A stretch of 64,000 nt of DNA, from contig JAQFVV010012400.1 of NCBI GenBank assembly GCA_028023455.1, forward strand, positions 13,587,748 to 13,651,747. Reading direction: 5' to 3'. This DNA is from Epiperipatus broadwayi. Its lineage: Eukaryota; Onychophora; Udeonychophora; Euonychophora; Peripatidae. The position numbers were made by a program, and so were the translations under genes. A model generated the notes under the pieces. It did not search any database. It was not told where the DNA came from and saw nothing but the letters and a program-made list of their open reading frames with translations. This document shows positions 1 through 12,073 of the stretch, in pieces. Numbering within the stretch: position 1 is the stretch's first letter; each line of letters begins with the position of its first letter.

Positions 1-172
1 ATCATTAATAACTTCTCTAGAATAATCATTTATAAAACTTTCATATTTTAACATATTAATTTCATTCTTTAATAAATCTTTATTTGAACATAGTTTAATT
101 GCCCTTTGAATCCTATTATTAATAATATTTTTTTAAAGATATTAATAATATTTATTTTACAATGATTATCAA
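1..172 (-). pseudogene. Inverted fragment of a Penelope-like reverse transcriptase
   Basis: The reverse complement of this stretch matches the C-terminal part of the reverse-transcriptase remnant at about 1165-1325 on the plus strand. Shared blocks include the DNA for HNHCKIN, NRIQR and INDY, and the match runs through to a shared TTATTAATGAT. It therefore encodes a second, oppositely oriented copy of the same region and continues past the left edge of the window. Head-to-head copies are common in Penelope-like insertions. Frame breaks and AT-rich indels make it non-coding today. The homology between the two arms is seen directly; the assignment to Penelope rests on the better-preserved plus-strand arm. 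Confidence 0.6.
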
Positions 173-239
173 TAATAAAAAATTTGGAATATGATTTGAA
201 AAATAAAGAAATAGTAGTTGTGATTATAAAAAATGGGAT

Positions 240-1325
240 ATTATTAGCTATATAAAGAATAAATATAGGGAGATAAAGTATCCAGTGTAGTTATTTTAAA
301 TAAGGATGAATATAATAAAAAAATGATGAATTTATTGAAGGATGAGTGTCTTGAAATGATAAATAGAGATGAGAGTAGGTTAATGAATACAAAAGTAGAT
401 AAAAATTTAACAATAATGGATGGAAAAGGTTATATTGATAAATCACATGTTTAGATTAAAAAGAATGAATATAAAATATGCAAAAATTTATGATTTACCT
501 ATAATTCATAAGCTAGGTATTCCAATGAGACCAATTATTAGTAGTTATAATACTTATTGTGAACATATTTTGAAATGGATTTGTAGAAAGGTTTTTAAAA
601 GATATATTGTATTAATAATTTTTGACAGTTTGCTGAATGAATTTTTGGGAAATAAAGATTTTAAGGATGTGTATTTTGTAAAATTAAATATTGTTAGCAT
701 ATTGTTTGGGAAGTTGCTTTTAATAAGGTTACGAAATTATATATAAGGGTTAAGAAAATTAAATTAAAAATATAGTTTTCACTTATATGAAAATTTGGTC
801 ATTTGTTGTAAGGTTGTTATTTTTAAATATGGGAAATAGTTTAAATGGATTTTTAGCAGAGGTGTATATATGTATAATTTTGAAAATGAATATTTTGTTT
901 TATTAAGTTACGGAAATAAGAGAAAAGCAGATATTTTTTTGAAATATATTAATAGTAAAGAGAACAAAATTTAAATTTACTATGGAAAAAGAAAATGTTA
1001 ATATTATTGAATTTATGGATATTACAATTAAAATTTACTATGGAAAAAGAAAATGTTAATATTATTGAATTTATGGATATTACAATTAAAAAATAAGTAA
1101 TAATAATAGGGTAGAAATAGAAACTTCCGTTTATAGAAAAATAATTTATGGGCTATTAAATAATTGGTTTTCAGATATTGATAATCATTGTAAAATAAAT
1201 GTTATTAATAATAGGATTCAGAGGGTAATTTTATGTTCAAATGAAAATGATTAAAAAGTGAAATTAATATTTTATATGAATGTTTTATAAATGATTATCC
1301 TAAGAATGTTATTAATGATTTAGAA
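240..1325 (+). pseudogene. Penelope-like element reverse transcriptase, decayed
   Basis: Three successive frame pieces read as a Penelope-like (PLE) reverse transcriptase. The first piece contains VVILNKDEYNKKMMNLLKD, like the N-terminal finger region of PLE RTs. The second (a 108-residue open stretch from 420) contains YDLPIIHKLGIPMRPIISS, which matches the PLE signature G-LPKIHK-G-PLRPIVSS. The third contains KFTMEKENVNIIEFMDITIK and later NRIQR, LYECFINDYPKNVIND, matching the PLE RT tail (E-NN-I-FLDI-I, then the R-x-C-S and NGYP region). Stops and frameshifts interrupt it and a 58-bp internal duplication breaks the frame. No GIY-YIG endonuclase is seen directly behind it: an LTR-type repeat starts at about 1330. 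PLE RTs copy their own RNA; here the copy is dead. The family call is good, the exact limits are not. Confidence 0.75.
973..1088 (+). repeat. 58-bp tandem duplication inside the Penelope RT
   Basis: Two back-to-back copies of a 58-bp unit beginning AAATTTACTATGG are identical over essentially their whole length. The unit encodes the FTMEKENVNIIEFMDI block. Since 58 is not a multiple of three, the duplication shifts the frame. The near identity suggests it is younger than the decay around it, or an assembly artefact. Confidence 0.9.
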
Positions 1326-1329
1326 TAAG

Positions 1330-2231
1330 GTAAGACCCCCAAGATTATTCCATATTAAGTACATTCACTCATCACATGACAGAGTTCATGTTATTTGTTT
1401 ATTGTTAACTAACAATTATTTATATTTATCTTTTTTGGTATAAATGACTAATCTAGTAGTACGGATGTTCTTTCCTATTAACTACAGGGAATCATATATA
1501 GATAGGGGAGTCCCCAAGGAAGATGGAGCATTGCTGATTTGATTGTATAAGAGGCTACTACAGATATACCTATATAATATTGTAAATTGGCTTAGCTTTG
1601 CGGTCAAATTTGCTTTGTAAATAATTAGTGCTATATTATGTATTTCTACTATGGATAAGGATTTGGAATAGTGAACATTTAATTGTTGATATGGTCGTAA
1701 TGCATCCTTGAGACACACCATTATATTGTTTTATCATGATAAAAAGTTATAAATTTTTTTTTGTTTTGTTATTTAATAAACATTGTTAACCTGATTTACA
1801 TTAAACTGGTCTCTAGTTTGTCAAAATTACTTATGCATTCATTCATCAACTGATAACTGAGTACACATACCCCACTCATATAATAATACTGTACTATGCT
1901 TGGATGGATCTTTAATTCAATTGGAACCTATATAGAGGTGCGACAATTGCTATCTAGCGTAAATTCACCCCTGAAGAGAGACGAAGGTGATTTCTCCCTG
2001 AGTTTGAATACTGAGACATAATGGAGCCCAAAGGAGCGGTTAGGTATGAATGAACTAGTCAAATTGTATCTAATTTTAATGTGTAAACACAGCTAGCTCA
2101 ATGTAGATATGGTTATAGGGTAGGTACTTTATCGCGTCATTCACGGCATCCTACCAGAAGATGCTAGGTCCGACCTTAGTGAGATGCATTCCTTCCTCTC
2201 TTGTGGTAAAGCCCCAAACTTTAGGGGCACG
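1330..2231 (+). repeat. Left LTR of the Gypsy-like element
   Basis: Aligns collinearly with about 7098-8065. Shared blocks include GATTATTCCATATTAAGTAC, TATTTGTTTATTGTTAACT, the run CCCCAAGGAAGATGGA and ATCAATTGGAACC/ TTCAATTGGAACC followed by TATATA. The end near GGTAAAGCCCC matches GGTAAGACCCC at the right LTR end. Boundaries are approximate. Confidence 0.7.
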
Positions 2232-3489
2232 GAACTGAAGGTTTTTCTAGGAAGTTCAGCACTGGACTGGTAAATCAAAAAAAAAAAAAAAAAAAAATTT
2301 TTTTTTCTTTTAACTCTTTTTGCCAAATTTTCCACAGTATGCAACCTTGATGAATTTAACCGAATAGCCATCAATTGATGCACCTAACCATAAAAGAGTG
2401 AATCTTCTGAAGTTAAGTCATTTTCAAATAAACATATCAAAAAAAGAAAGGAAATCCTCATGTGAAACATTGAATGTAAGTTAACTGATGAGGGTGAAAT
2501 GATAAATAATTAAACTAATAAACCAAATTAAAATAGGTGTGTTAGGCAAATAAAAAAACGATATGCTAAAAAGTAGGCATTAAAAACATGTATACAAAAA
2601 AAATTAAAAGAGGAAGTTAGACATAAGCACTAAATGGTGAGGATTAGCAGAAGATCCTATGATATATATATATCTATTAATATCTCTAAAAGAAGAAATA
2701 ACATTGTACTCCGCTATTGAAAGGAGGTTTGATGAGGTAGAAGATGCTACTATTAGCAGTGGGGAAGGGTCTTCACGGATCCTCATACTTGGGGGGTCTG
2801 TGACAGATTAATTACTCTCCACAGGCACGTCACAGATTGAGTGATACACCAAACTCAAAGAGCATTCGATGATGATGTGGCCCAAGTACCTGAAATCTAA
2901 GTAGCATAGGCTACAAGAGACGACCCTAGAGCAAATGCTCCAAATGATCATAAGCAATATGCAAGAAGTGGGCAGCATGGAAGCAAGATTAAATCATTTT
3001 ATGGACGTAATTACGTCTGAACTAACCCCCATGTCATGTACAAGATGACTTCCCTCCCCAATAAGTAACATACAGCAAACTAAAGCAAATATTGCCACTA
3101 GAGTATTGCAACACCGATACATATACCACAGAACGCGAACTAAGGCTGAAGGCAGCTCAATATTTGTAGAGCATAAAAGGGTCCCTGGTCACACATTCCA
3201 ACTGGCTTCAGCTGAGATGTGTAGAGAACACAATGACGTGAAATGTTATATGGAAATCTTGTTTTATTGCAGATGATCCCAAAGCAATCAACCGAAGACA
3301 TGCCTGCTTGACTATCTCTAAAAAGTAGGCAGTTTAAACATTATTGAATAAATTTGCATACATTACTGTGGCATTTACTAACTACTAGTGCAAAGAGCTA
3401 TGAATATGGGAACATAATTCCCAAAAGCGCTTAGCTTATCAATTGTTTTGTATAGCTTCATTAATTGTGTATAAAATGCAAGCTTATTA
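2232..3489 (+). other. 5' internal region of the LTR element
   Basis: Lies between the left LTR and the gag-like frame. It starts with an A-run followed by a T-run (2277-2306), which can form a hairpin. No reading frame with recognisable protein is visible. The base composition is less AT-rich than the surroundings, consistent with old coding or leader sequence. Confidence 0.4.
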
Positions 3490-4434
3490 TTATGAAATCA
3501 TTGTTTAGTTATTACAATATGAACAGTAACATAAACAGTATGAAAGAAGAAATGAACCAGAGTATGAATAATAATATGAAAAAGAAATAAGCAGCATGGA
3601 GGAGAATTTAAAGGCAAATATGAATAATTTTAGTGCAGATTTAAAAATAGACATAAAAGATATAGAAACTAGTCTTTTCACTGACATGGAACAGTTGTCA
3701 ATAATGTAAGCCATGTCCAAAGGGACAACACTTAAATGAAGCAAGCACTTGGTGTGATGAGAAAGGAAATAGATGAGAAGGATTTGTGATTCCAGTGAAA
3801 ATTTGAGGAGTTCAAGTGTAGTATTGTTTGTCAATTAAATTTTAAGTTTGATGAGGTGAATAAAAGCCAAGAGACATTTAAAGTATGAGATACATATAGA
3901 CTAGGTGAATCTCCAAGTCAAGGTCCAGAGGGAGTTCCAGGATATCCACTCGAAGATGGTCCAGCTCTGTGCATGACAAAACATCGGGATAGAGATGCGC
4001 AACAAGACATTAGAGACCCTTGACTATAATATCAAATTCTCAAAGACAAGATGGCCTCAGTGGAAATGACCTTGGATGAGGGAATTCTGGAGAAAATGGT
4101 GGAGAATGAAGCTGAGACACCCGATCAGATTGGCTGGATGGATGAAGCCATCAACCAAAGATTTATATTGATCGAATCCCAGCTATGCCAAAAGATACCA
4201 GCCATTGGAGTGCTGCAGACTGAGGTGGACCCAAGGATCCAGAATAGTAAAGAGAAAATGGAATGGCACAGGAAACAGCCTATAGACTGCCATCAAAGAC
4301 CAAATAGAATTAGTAACCAGTGCCACAAATCTGAAATGTACTCTAAGCACAAGGTTTGCAAATACAGTAACAGCCTTCAGAGCAGCTCGATATCAGCTCA
4401 AAGGACTGCCATGGAAGAAAACTACAGCACCTAA
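3490..4434 (+). pseudogene. gag-like coiled-coil frame of the LTR element
   Basis: Two open pieces can be read. The first, from an ATG at 3596, gives MEENLKANMNNFSADLK then IDIKDIETSLFTDMEQL, a hydrophilic heptad-like pattern. The second, from 4051 to 4434 (127 residues), begins MASVEMTLDEGILEKM and is rich in E, Q, K and M. Both look like the long coiled-coil N-terminal part of gag proteins of invertebrate Gypsy-like elements. No CCHC zinc knuckle or protease DTG motif is visible. Stops and frameshifts separate the pieces. The position between left LTR and integrase trace supports gag. No specific family match is claimed. Confidence 0.5.
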
Positions 4435-4699
4435 AATTCTTTCACCATGTAGATGATGATACAAGTAGGGAAAGCTATTGGATCATGATATTGAATAGCA
4501 CACCACAAACACTAAACAGGAAGTTACCTGGTTCCACAAGTTACGCAATACCTATGAAGGCCCTTTCACCTTCATTAAGCATATGAATACTGATGCTTAA
4601 AAAGCAAATTTAAGAATGGACCTCAAGGATTGTTGTGACCTGGAATACATAAACCAGACAACCCCAAAGGAATGAACACAAATATAATGTTTAACAAAA

Positions 4700-5126
4700 A
4701 GACAACCGATGATAACTTAGTTACAAGGAAAAGATGTTCAAAGGCAAGTAAGATATGGATAGATGAACCTATATGTTTCACTACACCACAGTTTTTGCCA
4801 TCCAACCAAATGTAGGGTATAGGTTAGTCAGGCAACTCAAATATGCCATGAAAGTAACCAAGTGACTTCCCATGGTTAAACATATTCATAGTGACATGGA
4901 AAAAGAATATATAATTACGTAAACAGCTCATGGCTGAGCAAAGGAATAAAAACAAAAACTCCACATAATTTTTAAGATATGAGATAAGATTTTTATGGAA
5001 ACACCCCATCTGAGAAGGCAGCAGGAAAATAAATATCAAAAATTTTACTACCCATATGCAGGACTAGTCACTATTGTGAAACAATCAGGTCCAAATGTGT
5101 TCTGGATAGACATAGAAGGAGATTAG
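4700..5126 (+). pseudogene. Integrase C-terminal trace of the LTR element
   Basis: The end of this stretch reads VTIVKQSGPNVFWIDIEGD followed by a stop. Just upstream, in a mix of frames, are DKIFMETPHLR and NKYQKFYYPYAGL. This order matches the C-terminal module of Gypsy/Ty3 integrases (GD-V--K-P, then K-F---W-GPY-VV---GPN-Y-I). The catalytic DDE core upstream is not recognisable. Integrase would insert the cDNA; this copy cannot. The assignment rests on the pattern and on its position between gag-like sequence and the right LTR. Confidence 0.55.
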
Positions 5127-7097
5127 GGGCAAATATAATGCCTACATTTGAAGCCATATTTTGGTCAATCCAAGTGACCACATAATTAACATACTTAGAT
5201 TATATGCAAATTAAAAGATAGGCAGGAGTTTTAATTGAAGCAAGAAAGGAAAAGGAGATAACATAAAAAAAAAGCAATTACTAGAATATGTCATGACTTA
5301 CTGCGACACAGGAGTTGAATGATGGATGCTTCGATATTTTGTTTAGGCCTTCAAAAAATCCAGTAAGTCTCAAAAGGGAGCAGGATGAGGGCTAACAAGT
5401 TAAACTGTGTCAGCTGTGATAGAGACATTATTAGTTGAGTTCAGACCTTATGACCATGGAAAGAAAAAAAGAGACCATGTATATTTCTCTTTAATATAAT
5501 GTAGTTAATGAGGTAAGAAATCACGAAGGAACATGGATATAGTTGAAGTATCAGAAAATAAGATGAGTACACTTTGTAACTCCTTTCAAAAACTACATCA
5601 ATCCAATGCTAAAGGAATACATATGCTACTTGTTAAAATTTTGATATTAAAATTTAACCCTGTAAGAGTAGGGGAGTTGTAAGGATAGCTTACAGTTATA
5701 TTAAAATCAGCCTTTGTTTATTCATACCACCAAACCAAAACCATTCAAAACATAAGCTTAACTAATATCTGGTTGTAATATGCACTATCATTTATTTTAA
5801 ACATACATATACATGTCAAATGTTTGTTAAATACCAAGTTAAACAAGTGTCTCAATGAACTATTTTCTTTTATTTAATGAAAAATAAAAGTCCACTTAAA
5901 GGAATCATTTAAATATATATGTACCAACAATAAATTAATTATCAATGTGTTGTATGCCACAAACTGAGACAAAGATTTAGTAATTATAGTGATGACCCAA
6001 TGTCAAGCCAATCACTAGGCCTCCAAGTGTCCCGTTACATAATTTTATTTTTTAACTACAACCAATAAAATATGCACAACTATAGGCAGCCACAGCAATG
6101 TTGAAGGAAATGGAAAAGCTAGTATACAAAACACAGGAAACTAAGCGTGTAGTATAAAAACAAACGAGTTCATTTCCATTAACTGTATAAAGCCAACATC
6201 CTCCTATGACTGAATATTTGAACCCAAAAGAAGATGGATGACTCGTTTGAATATTCTGAATTATCTATATAACTTTCCTAGTGCAAAACCATAAGAATTT
6301 ACAACTGATGTTTAAATAGAGAAAAGTTTGATAAGTTCGTGCTGTTTAATAAAATGACTGAGTTGATTTTAAATTGATATTCGAAAAACTGCCTATTATT
6401 CGAACATGGATAAAGAAGAAATAGAACATCGACAGCATTTAAATGATAAAGTAATTTTTGTTTTATAAATCGTGTGCCAAATAGCAAACAAAGAAAAGCT
6501 AAACCTATTATAAACTGCTGTGTAATGTATTCTGGCTAAATTAACAGTGCCATGGGACTGACTGCTGCTGTCCCGACCTTGTAAGCACAATGACTTAATC
6601 TACTTACCTGTATAATGCCGAAGAAACACCAAATGTCCTACCCTAAATGTCTACATGGACTGAGGAGAGCAACTGCAGAAAATAGATATATCAAGCACAT
6701 TACCGAGGAATTCCAATGAGTGATGAATAATTTACTGGAGAGTGATCTAAAGAGATATAGACAGTATCCATAAAAGACATTGCCAAACTCATGGACATAC
6801 CTAAGATGACCTAATGGAAGTTTTGACTATGTATATTTTTTTTATATATAATTGTAAAATTCTAGTTTTATTTTATTTCCATACTTGGAAGTGTATCTAT
6901 AATTGTAAAATTCTAGTTTTATTTTATTTCCATACTTGGAAGTGTATCTACAATTTGGAAGAGTCCATTATAAGTGAAAGCAACAAAATGGAGAGGGAAT
7001 TTTAAGTTGGATAAAAAATTTTTTTATGTTAAATAACATTAGATCAGCTTTCCCTCCATAGCGACTTGACATTGATCATCATCATGATATGGAATAC
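5127..7097 (+). other. 3' internal region of the LTR element
   Basis: Nearly 2 kb between the integrase trace and the right LTR. I see no recognisable env or other protein. Short frames on both strands look random. It holds a short tandem duplication near 6.85 kb and could include unrelated insertions. Confidence 0.4.
6850..6951 (+). repeat. 51-bp tandem duplication
   Basis: A 51-bp unit beginning ATTGTAAAATTCTAG and ending TTGGAAGTGTATCTA is present twice in direct succession with almost no differences. It is period 51 and so keeps frame, giving a repeated peptide YNCKILVLFYFHTWKC in a small open stretch, which I regard as non-coding. Confidence 0.9.
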
Positions 7098-8065
7098 GAT
7101 AAGACTTTTAAGATTATTCCATATTAAGTACATGTACTTATTACTGGACAGAGTTCCTGTTATTTGTTTATTGTTAACTGACAATCATTTATATTTATCT
7201 TTTTTTTGAAATAAATGACGAATCTTGTATGGATATTCTTTCCTATCAATTGTAGGAACTATACATAGTGGGGTATCCAAGGAAGATGTAACATCACTGA
7301 TTTGAAATTGGATGAGGCTACTACAGACATATCTGTATAATATTGTAAATTAGCTAATTAGCTTCGCGGTTGATTTAATAATAAAAAAATTTTTTGTGTT
7401 TTTTAATCTTTTTTTTGGTATAAATGACTAATCTTGTATGGATATTCTTTCCTATAAACTGTAGGGAACCATACATCGATAGGGGGGTCCCCAAGGAAGA
7501 TGGAACATTGCTGATTTGAATTGGATGAGTGACACACACAATTATATTGTTTTATCATCTTAAAAAGTTTTATTTTTATTTTGTTATTTAATAAATGTTC
7601 ACTTGATTTAGATTAAACTGGTTTCTAGTTTATCAAAATCATTTATGTATTTATTCATCACCCGATAACTGGGTATGTATATACATGCACACATATCCCA
7701 CTCATATAATAACAGAGTACTATGCTTGGATGATCTTTAAATCAATTGGAACCTATATAAAGGTGCAACAGTTGCTATCTAGTGTAAGTTCATCCCTGAA
7801 GAGAGCCTGAAGGCAGATTTCTTCCTGAGTTTGAATGCTGAGACATAACGGAACCCAAAAGGAAGTATGAGGTATGAATGAACTAGCCCACATTGTATAT
7901 AAATTTAATATGTAAACACAGAGCTAACCCATTGTAGGTAGAAACAATCATAGGTTAGGTACTTCATCATATCATTCACAGCATCCTACCAGAAGACTCC
8001 AAGTCCAACTATAGTGAGATGTATTCCTCCCTCTCTTGCGGTAAGACCCCGGCCTGTAGAGGAGC
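7098..8065 (+). repeat. Right LTR of the Gypsy-like element, with internal duplication
   Basis: Homologous throughout to the left LTR, but about 70 bp longer. A block of roughly 120 bp (from TAAATGACTAATCTTGTATG through TTGAATTGGATGAG) occurs twice, near 7205-7325 and 7415-7530, whereas the left LTR has it once. The end near GGTAAGACCCCGG matches the left LTR end. Confidence 0.7.
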
Positions 8066-8960
8066 TATACTACCATACATTTTAATAGTGAATACAGCAT
8101 TATCTGATGAAAAAACTTTGAATTATGTACTACAAACTTAAGATATCAAAGCAACTACTTAAGCCAATAATAAGAAGTAAAAATATCAAAATCAGAAAGA
8201 ATATTTATGAATATTTTGTATTTTTTATAACCAAAAGTAGCTATAAGAAGTTAAATGTTTTTTTTGTGTGTGTCATGTCCCAGTATTCATCTCATAATTT
8301 CTTCATGATTCTTTTTATTGCATAGTTTATTCTCTGTTGAATCAATTCCAGCTCTCCTGTGAAGATATACATTCTGAAAGGAAGTAATGACATGTTAAAA
8401 ATATATATCGTTGAGAGAAGTAATTGAATATTTTGAAGAAAGGTTAAAATTTATTTTTTATTTTAAATCTTTTAACTATTTTGTTAAAAAGCACTATTAC
8501 CACTAATAATTTATTTGGTTATATAATCCATTAGCAAAAAATATCTGTAGCTTTAAACTGTAAAAAGAGTTTTCAAAAAATATTAATATTTAATCTTTAA
8601 AAACAACAAACTTTTATAATGCTTTACTTTGTGTTCTTTTGTGTAGAAATGCTTAGAAGTCACATGCGATTTTTACATTATATTAGAGTAATTAACTACA
8701 AAAAGAAAATTGCATCTGGAAACATATTTAGTAATTATTTCAGTTTTGAATGTTATAACTTTATTTCACATACATCAATAATTGTTGTTTTAAAAAAACT
8801 TTTAGTAATTATAAATGAATATCAATATCATATGGCATTCTCAGTTTATTTATATGGGCCATCAATTCTTAGTGTTGGCTTGGATTCAAAAACCCTAGGG
8901 CTTTTTGAATTTCATGCTCATATTTGAAATAATATGAAGGAGTAAAAGATAATCACTATA
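8066..8960. other. AT-rich stretch with no recognisable feature
   Basis: A 102-codon open stretch at 8619-8927 on the plus strand has no similarity I recognise, no splice context and AT-driven codon content. I treat it as chance. Confidence 0.5.
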
Positions 8961-8977
8961 TGCATAAATGCATTAGT

Positions 8978-9055
8978 TTCAACTTTGAATCTTGTGTTCT
9001 CACTGACAAAGGCATAATCCAGCAAGCAGTCTAGGGCTGAGGATATTATAGGACT
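8978..9055 (+). ncRNA. Decayed hammerhead-like motif, ACTAGT family
   Basis: The sequence CAACTTTGAATC, TGTG, TCTCACTGACAAAGGC and AGTCTAGGG, GGATATT follows the same order as the hammerhead-bearing repeat at 55.7 kb. The core CTGACAA is kept, but GAAACTAGTC has become CAAGCAGTC. It would not be catalytic. It is listed as a relic of that repeat family. Confidence 0.4.
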
Positions 9056-10345
9056 GTATTATCTGTATCCACTAATTACTCAAGCATTCAGGAAGAAAAT
9101 TACTTATGAATGACAGATGAAAGTATATTAGTCACAAATTCATTGTAATGATAAAGAAATTTTTAGTATTGCATCAGAAACTCTAAGCAGTTTGTAAACG
9201 GTAATATTCTGAACAAGGTATATAATTTGGAAAGTCAGTAGGATATTCATTGCAAGAAAGAAGTAGAAATTTGTTGATGGTTTGAAGAAGGTAAATAATT
9301 ACATAAATTTAAGGAGTAGGGTAAAAAGTCAAGCTTGATTAAGATAACTTGATTTGGTGTTCAAAATATGTCCTCTGCCAAATAATTAATGATGAGAACT
9401 ATTAAAAACAAAATTGAATTGCAAATATTTTACTTTTTCTATATTAGAATTATATTGAAAATGAAAAATTTCATATTATTTTTTATTGGCCCTGCAATGA
9501 CATCAGTCTTCATTTCTAATAGAAAGCCATTGTGGCATAGCTAAGTGCAAAATATTTTTAGTTGGTAATCAAACTGGATATGTTTAGTAATGAATAATAG
9601 AAATGAAATGAATAGGAGTTAAAAAAAAAAATTAAAAAATGGAAAAGAAATTAATATTTTAAAATAAATTAAAGGGGATGTTTTACAACTATTTAAAAAT
9701 AAAACAAAAGATAGAGATATTTAGAGAAGACATATAAACTATTAATTTTTTGTTTTAATACTTGTAAACTTCATGGAAGATGTGTTAAAAGTGTAATTTA
9801 TTTGAATTTTCAAAATTCACACTTTGAACTAGTTGAGAAATTAATTTTCTTTTTGAAACTATCCTGTTACCTTTTACATCAATAAGGAAAATCAAAAAAA
9901 TATATGTATGTTTTAATCAATGACCAAATAAATATCAACTCAGAGCAAATTATACAGATTTATCAATGATATATAAAAATCCCAAAGCATAATGTGAAAA
10001 TGATCCAATTTAATGATTTGTAACTTTAAAAAATTTCCATAATCAATGAGCCATAAAATTAAGAATTGGTTAATTTTTTTCAAAATGCTTCATTAAGTAA
10101 ATGATAATTCTAAAACCAATGGAAATGATAAGACAAATTCTGTTGCTGTAATAGAATTATCAATAAATTCACATCCAATTCATTGCTTTCTAGTAATCTT
10201 CATAGTACAAAATGTCTTCCATATAATGCCTTTCTTTCCTGTAAAAACTTTGATAAAGGGTATAAAAATAAATAAGATTTTGACAATTGTTTTTACAGTG
10301 AATAAACACAAAATAGATTAATTATTTTATGAACATTATTTGCAT
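9056..10345. other. AT-rich stretch with no recognisable feature
   Basis: No frame, inverted repeat or tandem repeat of note was seen. Short A- and T-runs only. Confidence 0.5.
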
Positions 10346-10425
10346 TAGAGCTGACTAAAGTATGGTGCATGGGCTGGCCCGTGAATGATTTGTGCAGCCT
10401 GTCTACAGATTTTGACTTTTTCAAA
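10346..10425 (+). repeat. Possible 5' end of the hAT element
   Basis: A less AT-rich patch (AAAGTATGGTGCATGGGCTG then GCCCGTGA) resembles the non-coding 5' ends of hAT elements, which often carry a palindromic GGCCCG-type block. It lies about 0.3-0.4 kb upstream of the hAT transposase trace on the same strand. This is inference only. Confidence 0.3.
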
Positions 10426-10754
10426 TGAAAAAATAAAAATAATTTGAATTATATACGTATTAAATAATTTAATTCTATCACTAATTGATAATATTGCTGA
10501 TGATATTATCTGGTATTGTTATATCACTGTCCATATATTTTTTCAAATATAAAATTTGATAAAGGAGGAGTCTTGCACTGTTTTGGTACAACTTACATGC
10601 ATTCGCAATGTGATCAGTGTCCAATTAGTACTGTTTAGTTATTGAGGTTGTGTTACTGTTGCTCAAATATAAATTGATTTATTTTTGTGTTGTCTTTAAT
10701 AATCTGCTTCTAGTTAATAAATTTTGTTGTAACATATTATCAAACAACTTATAC

Positions 10755-12073
10755 ATAATAAAAGAAAAAAAATTAAAGATGAAAAGCGAGTGTATCAAAA
10801 CAGATGTGAATCAGACTATTTGATTATAAAAAAACAAAAATAGCATTCAATGTTTTGTGAGGGCAATTTTTTTAATACTTAAACAATACAATGTGAAACT
10901 ACTCTATATTGGACAGTAAAACATTTGAAATATATGTAAGATTCCAAGAACCACCATTATTGCAGAATATGGAAGCATTGATATAGTAGACATAAATGAA
11001 ATTTAATTTTTGTTTAAACTATTCAAGAAGACTTTACTATTAATGAAAAACATTGTTTCAAATATGAAACTATTATGGTACTGATATTTTCAAAACCATT
11101 CAAAACTCTATTATGATCGGAACGTTTTTGTGGACTATTGAAACAAAATATTAACTGCCCTGCAAAGCATTGTCTTTTTCATAAAAAAAAAGGACTTTGT
11201 GGAAAATTTTTACATTACGTCAATACCATTAAAATATGTAAGTGTCTAACTCATTGTAAGTTTCATGATTTCTTGGGAAAAAATGAATGCTGCATATGAC
11301 AATTTTCTTCTTTATATTATTTGCTGGTTGAATATCAGAAAATGTCTGAAATATATATATATATATTATTGCTATTTGAAAAGAAATATATACATATTTC
11401 TTTAAAATGTCTAGTCTGAAACATAATTTGAATATCAAATATTTATAACAGAAATCAATCATTTGAAAGCATTGATTTTAAAACTGCAGGAGAAGCAACA
11501 AAATAGTGCCATATTATATAGCCATTTGAATGTATTTAAATTAAATTGGAGCTTTTAAAATCAATACTGGCTAGTAATGTTTTTACTTTTTGAATTGCAA
11601 AGAAAATTTTGAAGAAATAAGAATTTTGAGGAAATATTATTTTCAGCCCATATAAAAAATATTGAAATATTGAAGATTTTGAGAATCAATTTGGTGATTT
11701 TAAAGAAATTGAAGAAGATATTTCAAGTTTTTACTCAACCCTTGATTATCAGCATTGAAAATATAAGTTCTGACTTTCAGTTGGAATTGTGTAGTTTGCC
11801 ATCAGATTTTTTTTATACTAACAGAAGTGAAAAAAAATTTTTAAAGATTACTTCCAATACAGAATTACCTGCAATTGAGAAACTTTGGATTCTGGATGTA
11901 ATCTATTCTCAAATTCATTTTTCTTTATGAAAGCATTTTTTTCAGTGATGAAATGTATTAAATTAAAGTACAGATGCTCATTGAGAGAAAATTTTCTATT
12001 AAATTTACTGCAATTGACAACTACAAACATCAAAATTGATATAAATTGTTTAGTAAATGAAATCAAACCATGA
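10755..12073 (+). pseudogene. hAT-family transposase, decayed (GTF2IRD2/EPM2AIP1/ZBED-like)
   Basis: Fragments in all three frames follow the order of a hAT transposase of the type domesticated as GTF2IRD2 or EPM2AIP1. The N-terminal piece, around RVYQNRCESDYLI, resembles the start of that family before its BED-like finger. The middle piece GLCGKFLHYVNTIK resembles the ALC-K-----HVM block. The C-terminal piece LPAIEKLWIL then AFFSVMKCIKLKYRCSL and TTNIKIDINCLVNEIKP matches the hAT dimerisation region (L-LFGSTYLCEQLFSVMK-NKSK-RS-L, then TT---DI--LV). Length (about 1.3 kb) is short of a full ~600-residue protein, so parts are missing. Many stops and frameshifts. The C-terminus is the most secure part. 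No 8-bp target duplication was found at this distance. Confidence 0.7.

Larger units (their letters stand above)
1330..8065 (+). mobile_element. Decayed Gypsy-like LTR retrotransposon
   Basis: A pair of long direct repeats of about 0.9 kb flank 4.9 kb of internal DNA with traces of a gag-like coiled-coil frame and an integrase C-terminus, both on the plus strand and in the normal gag-pol order. Protease, reverse transcriptase and RNase H cannot be recognised and are probably deleted or fully decayed, because the gag-like and integrase traces lie only a few hundred bases apart. The LTRs differ at many positions, so the insertion is old. I could not fix exact termini or a clean target duplication. 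The element directly follows the Penelope remnant. Confidence 0.65.

Noticed and set aside
8619-8927. 102-codon open stretch
   Set aside because: No similarity recognised and no supporting context in AT-rich DNA.
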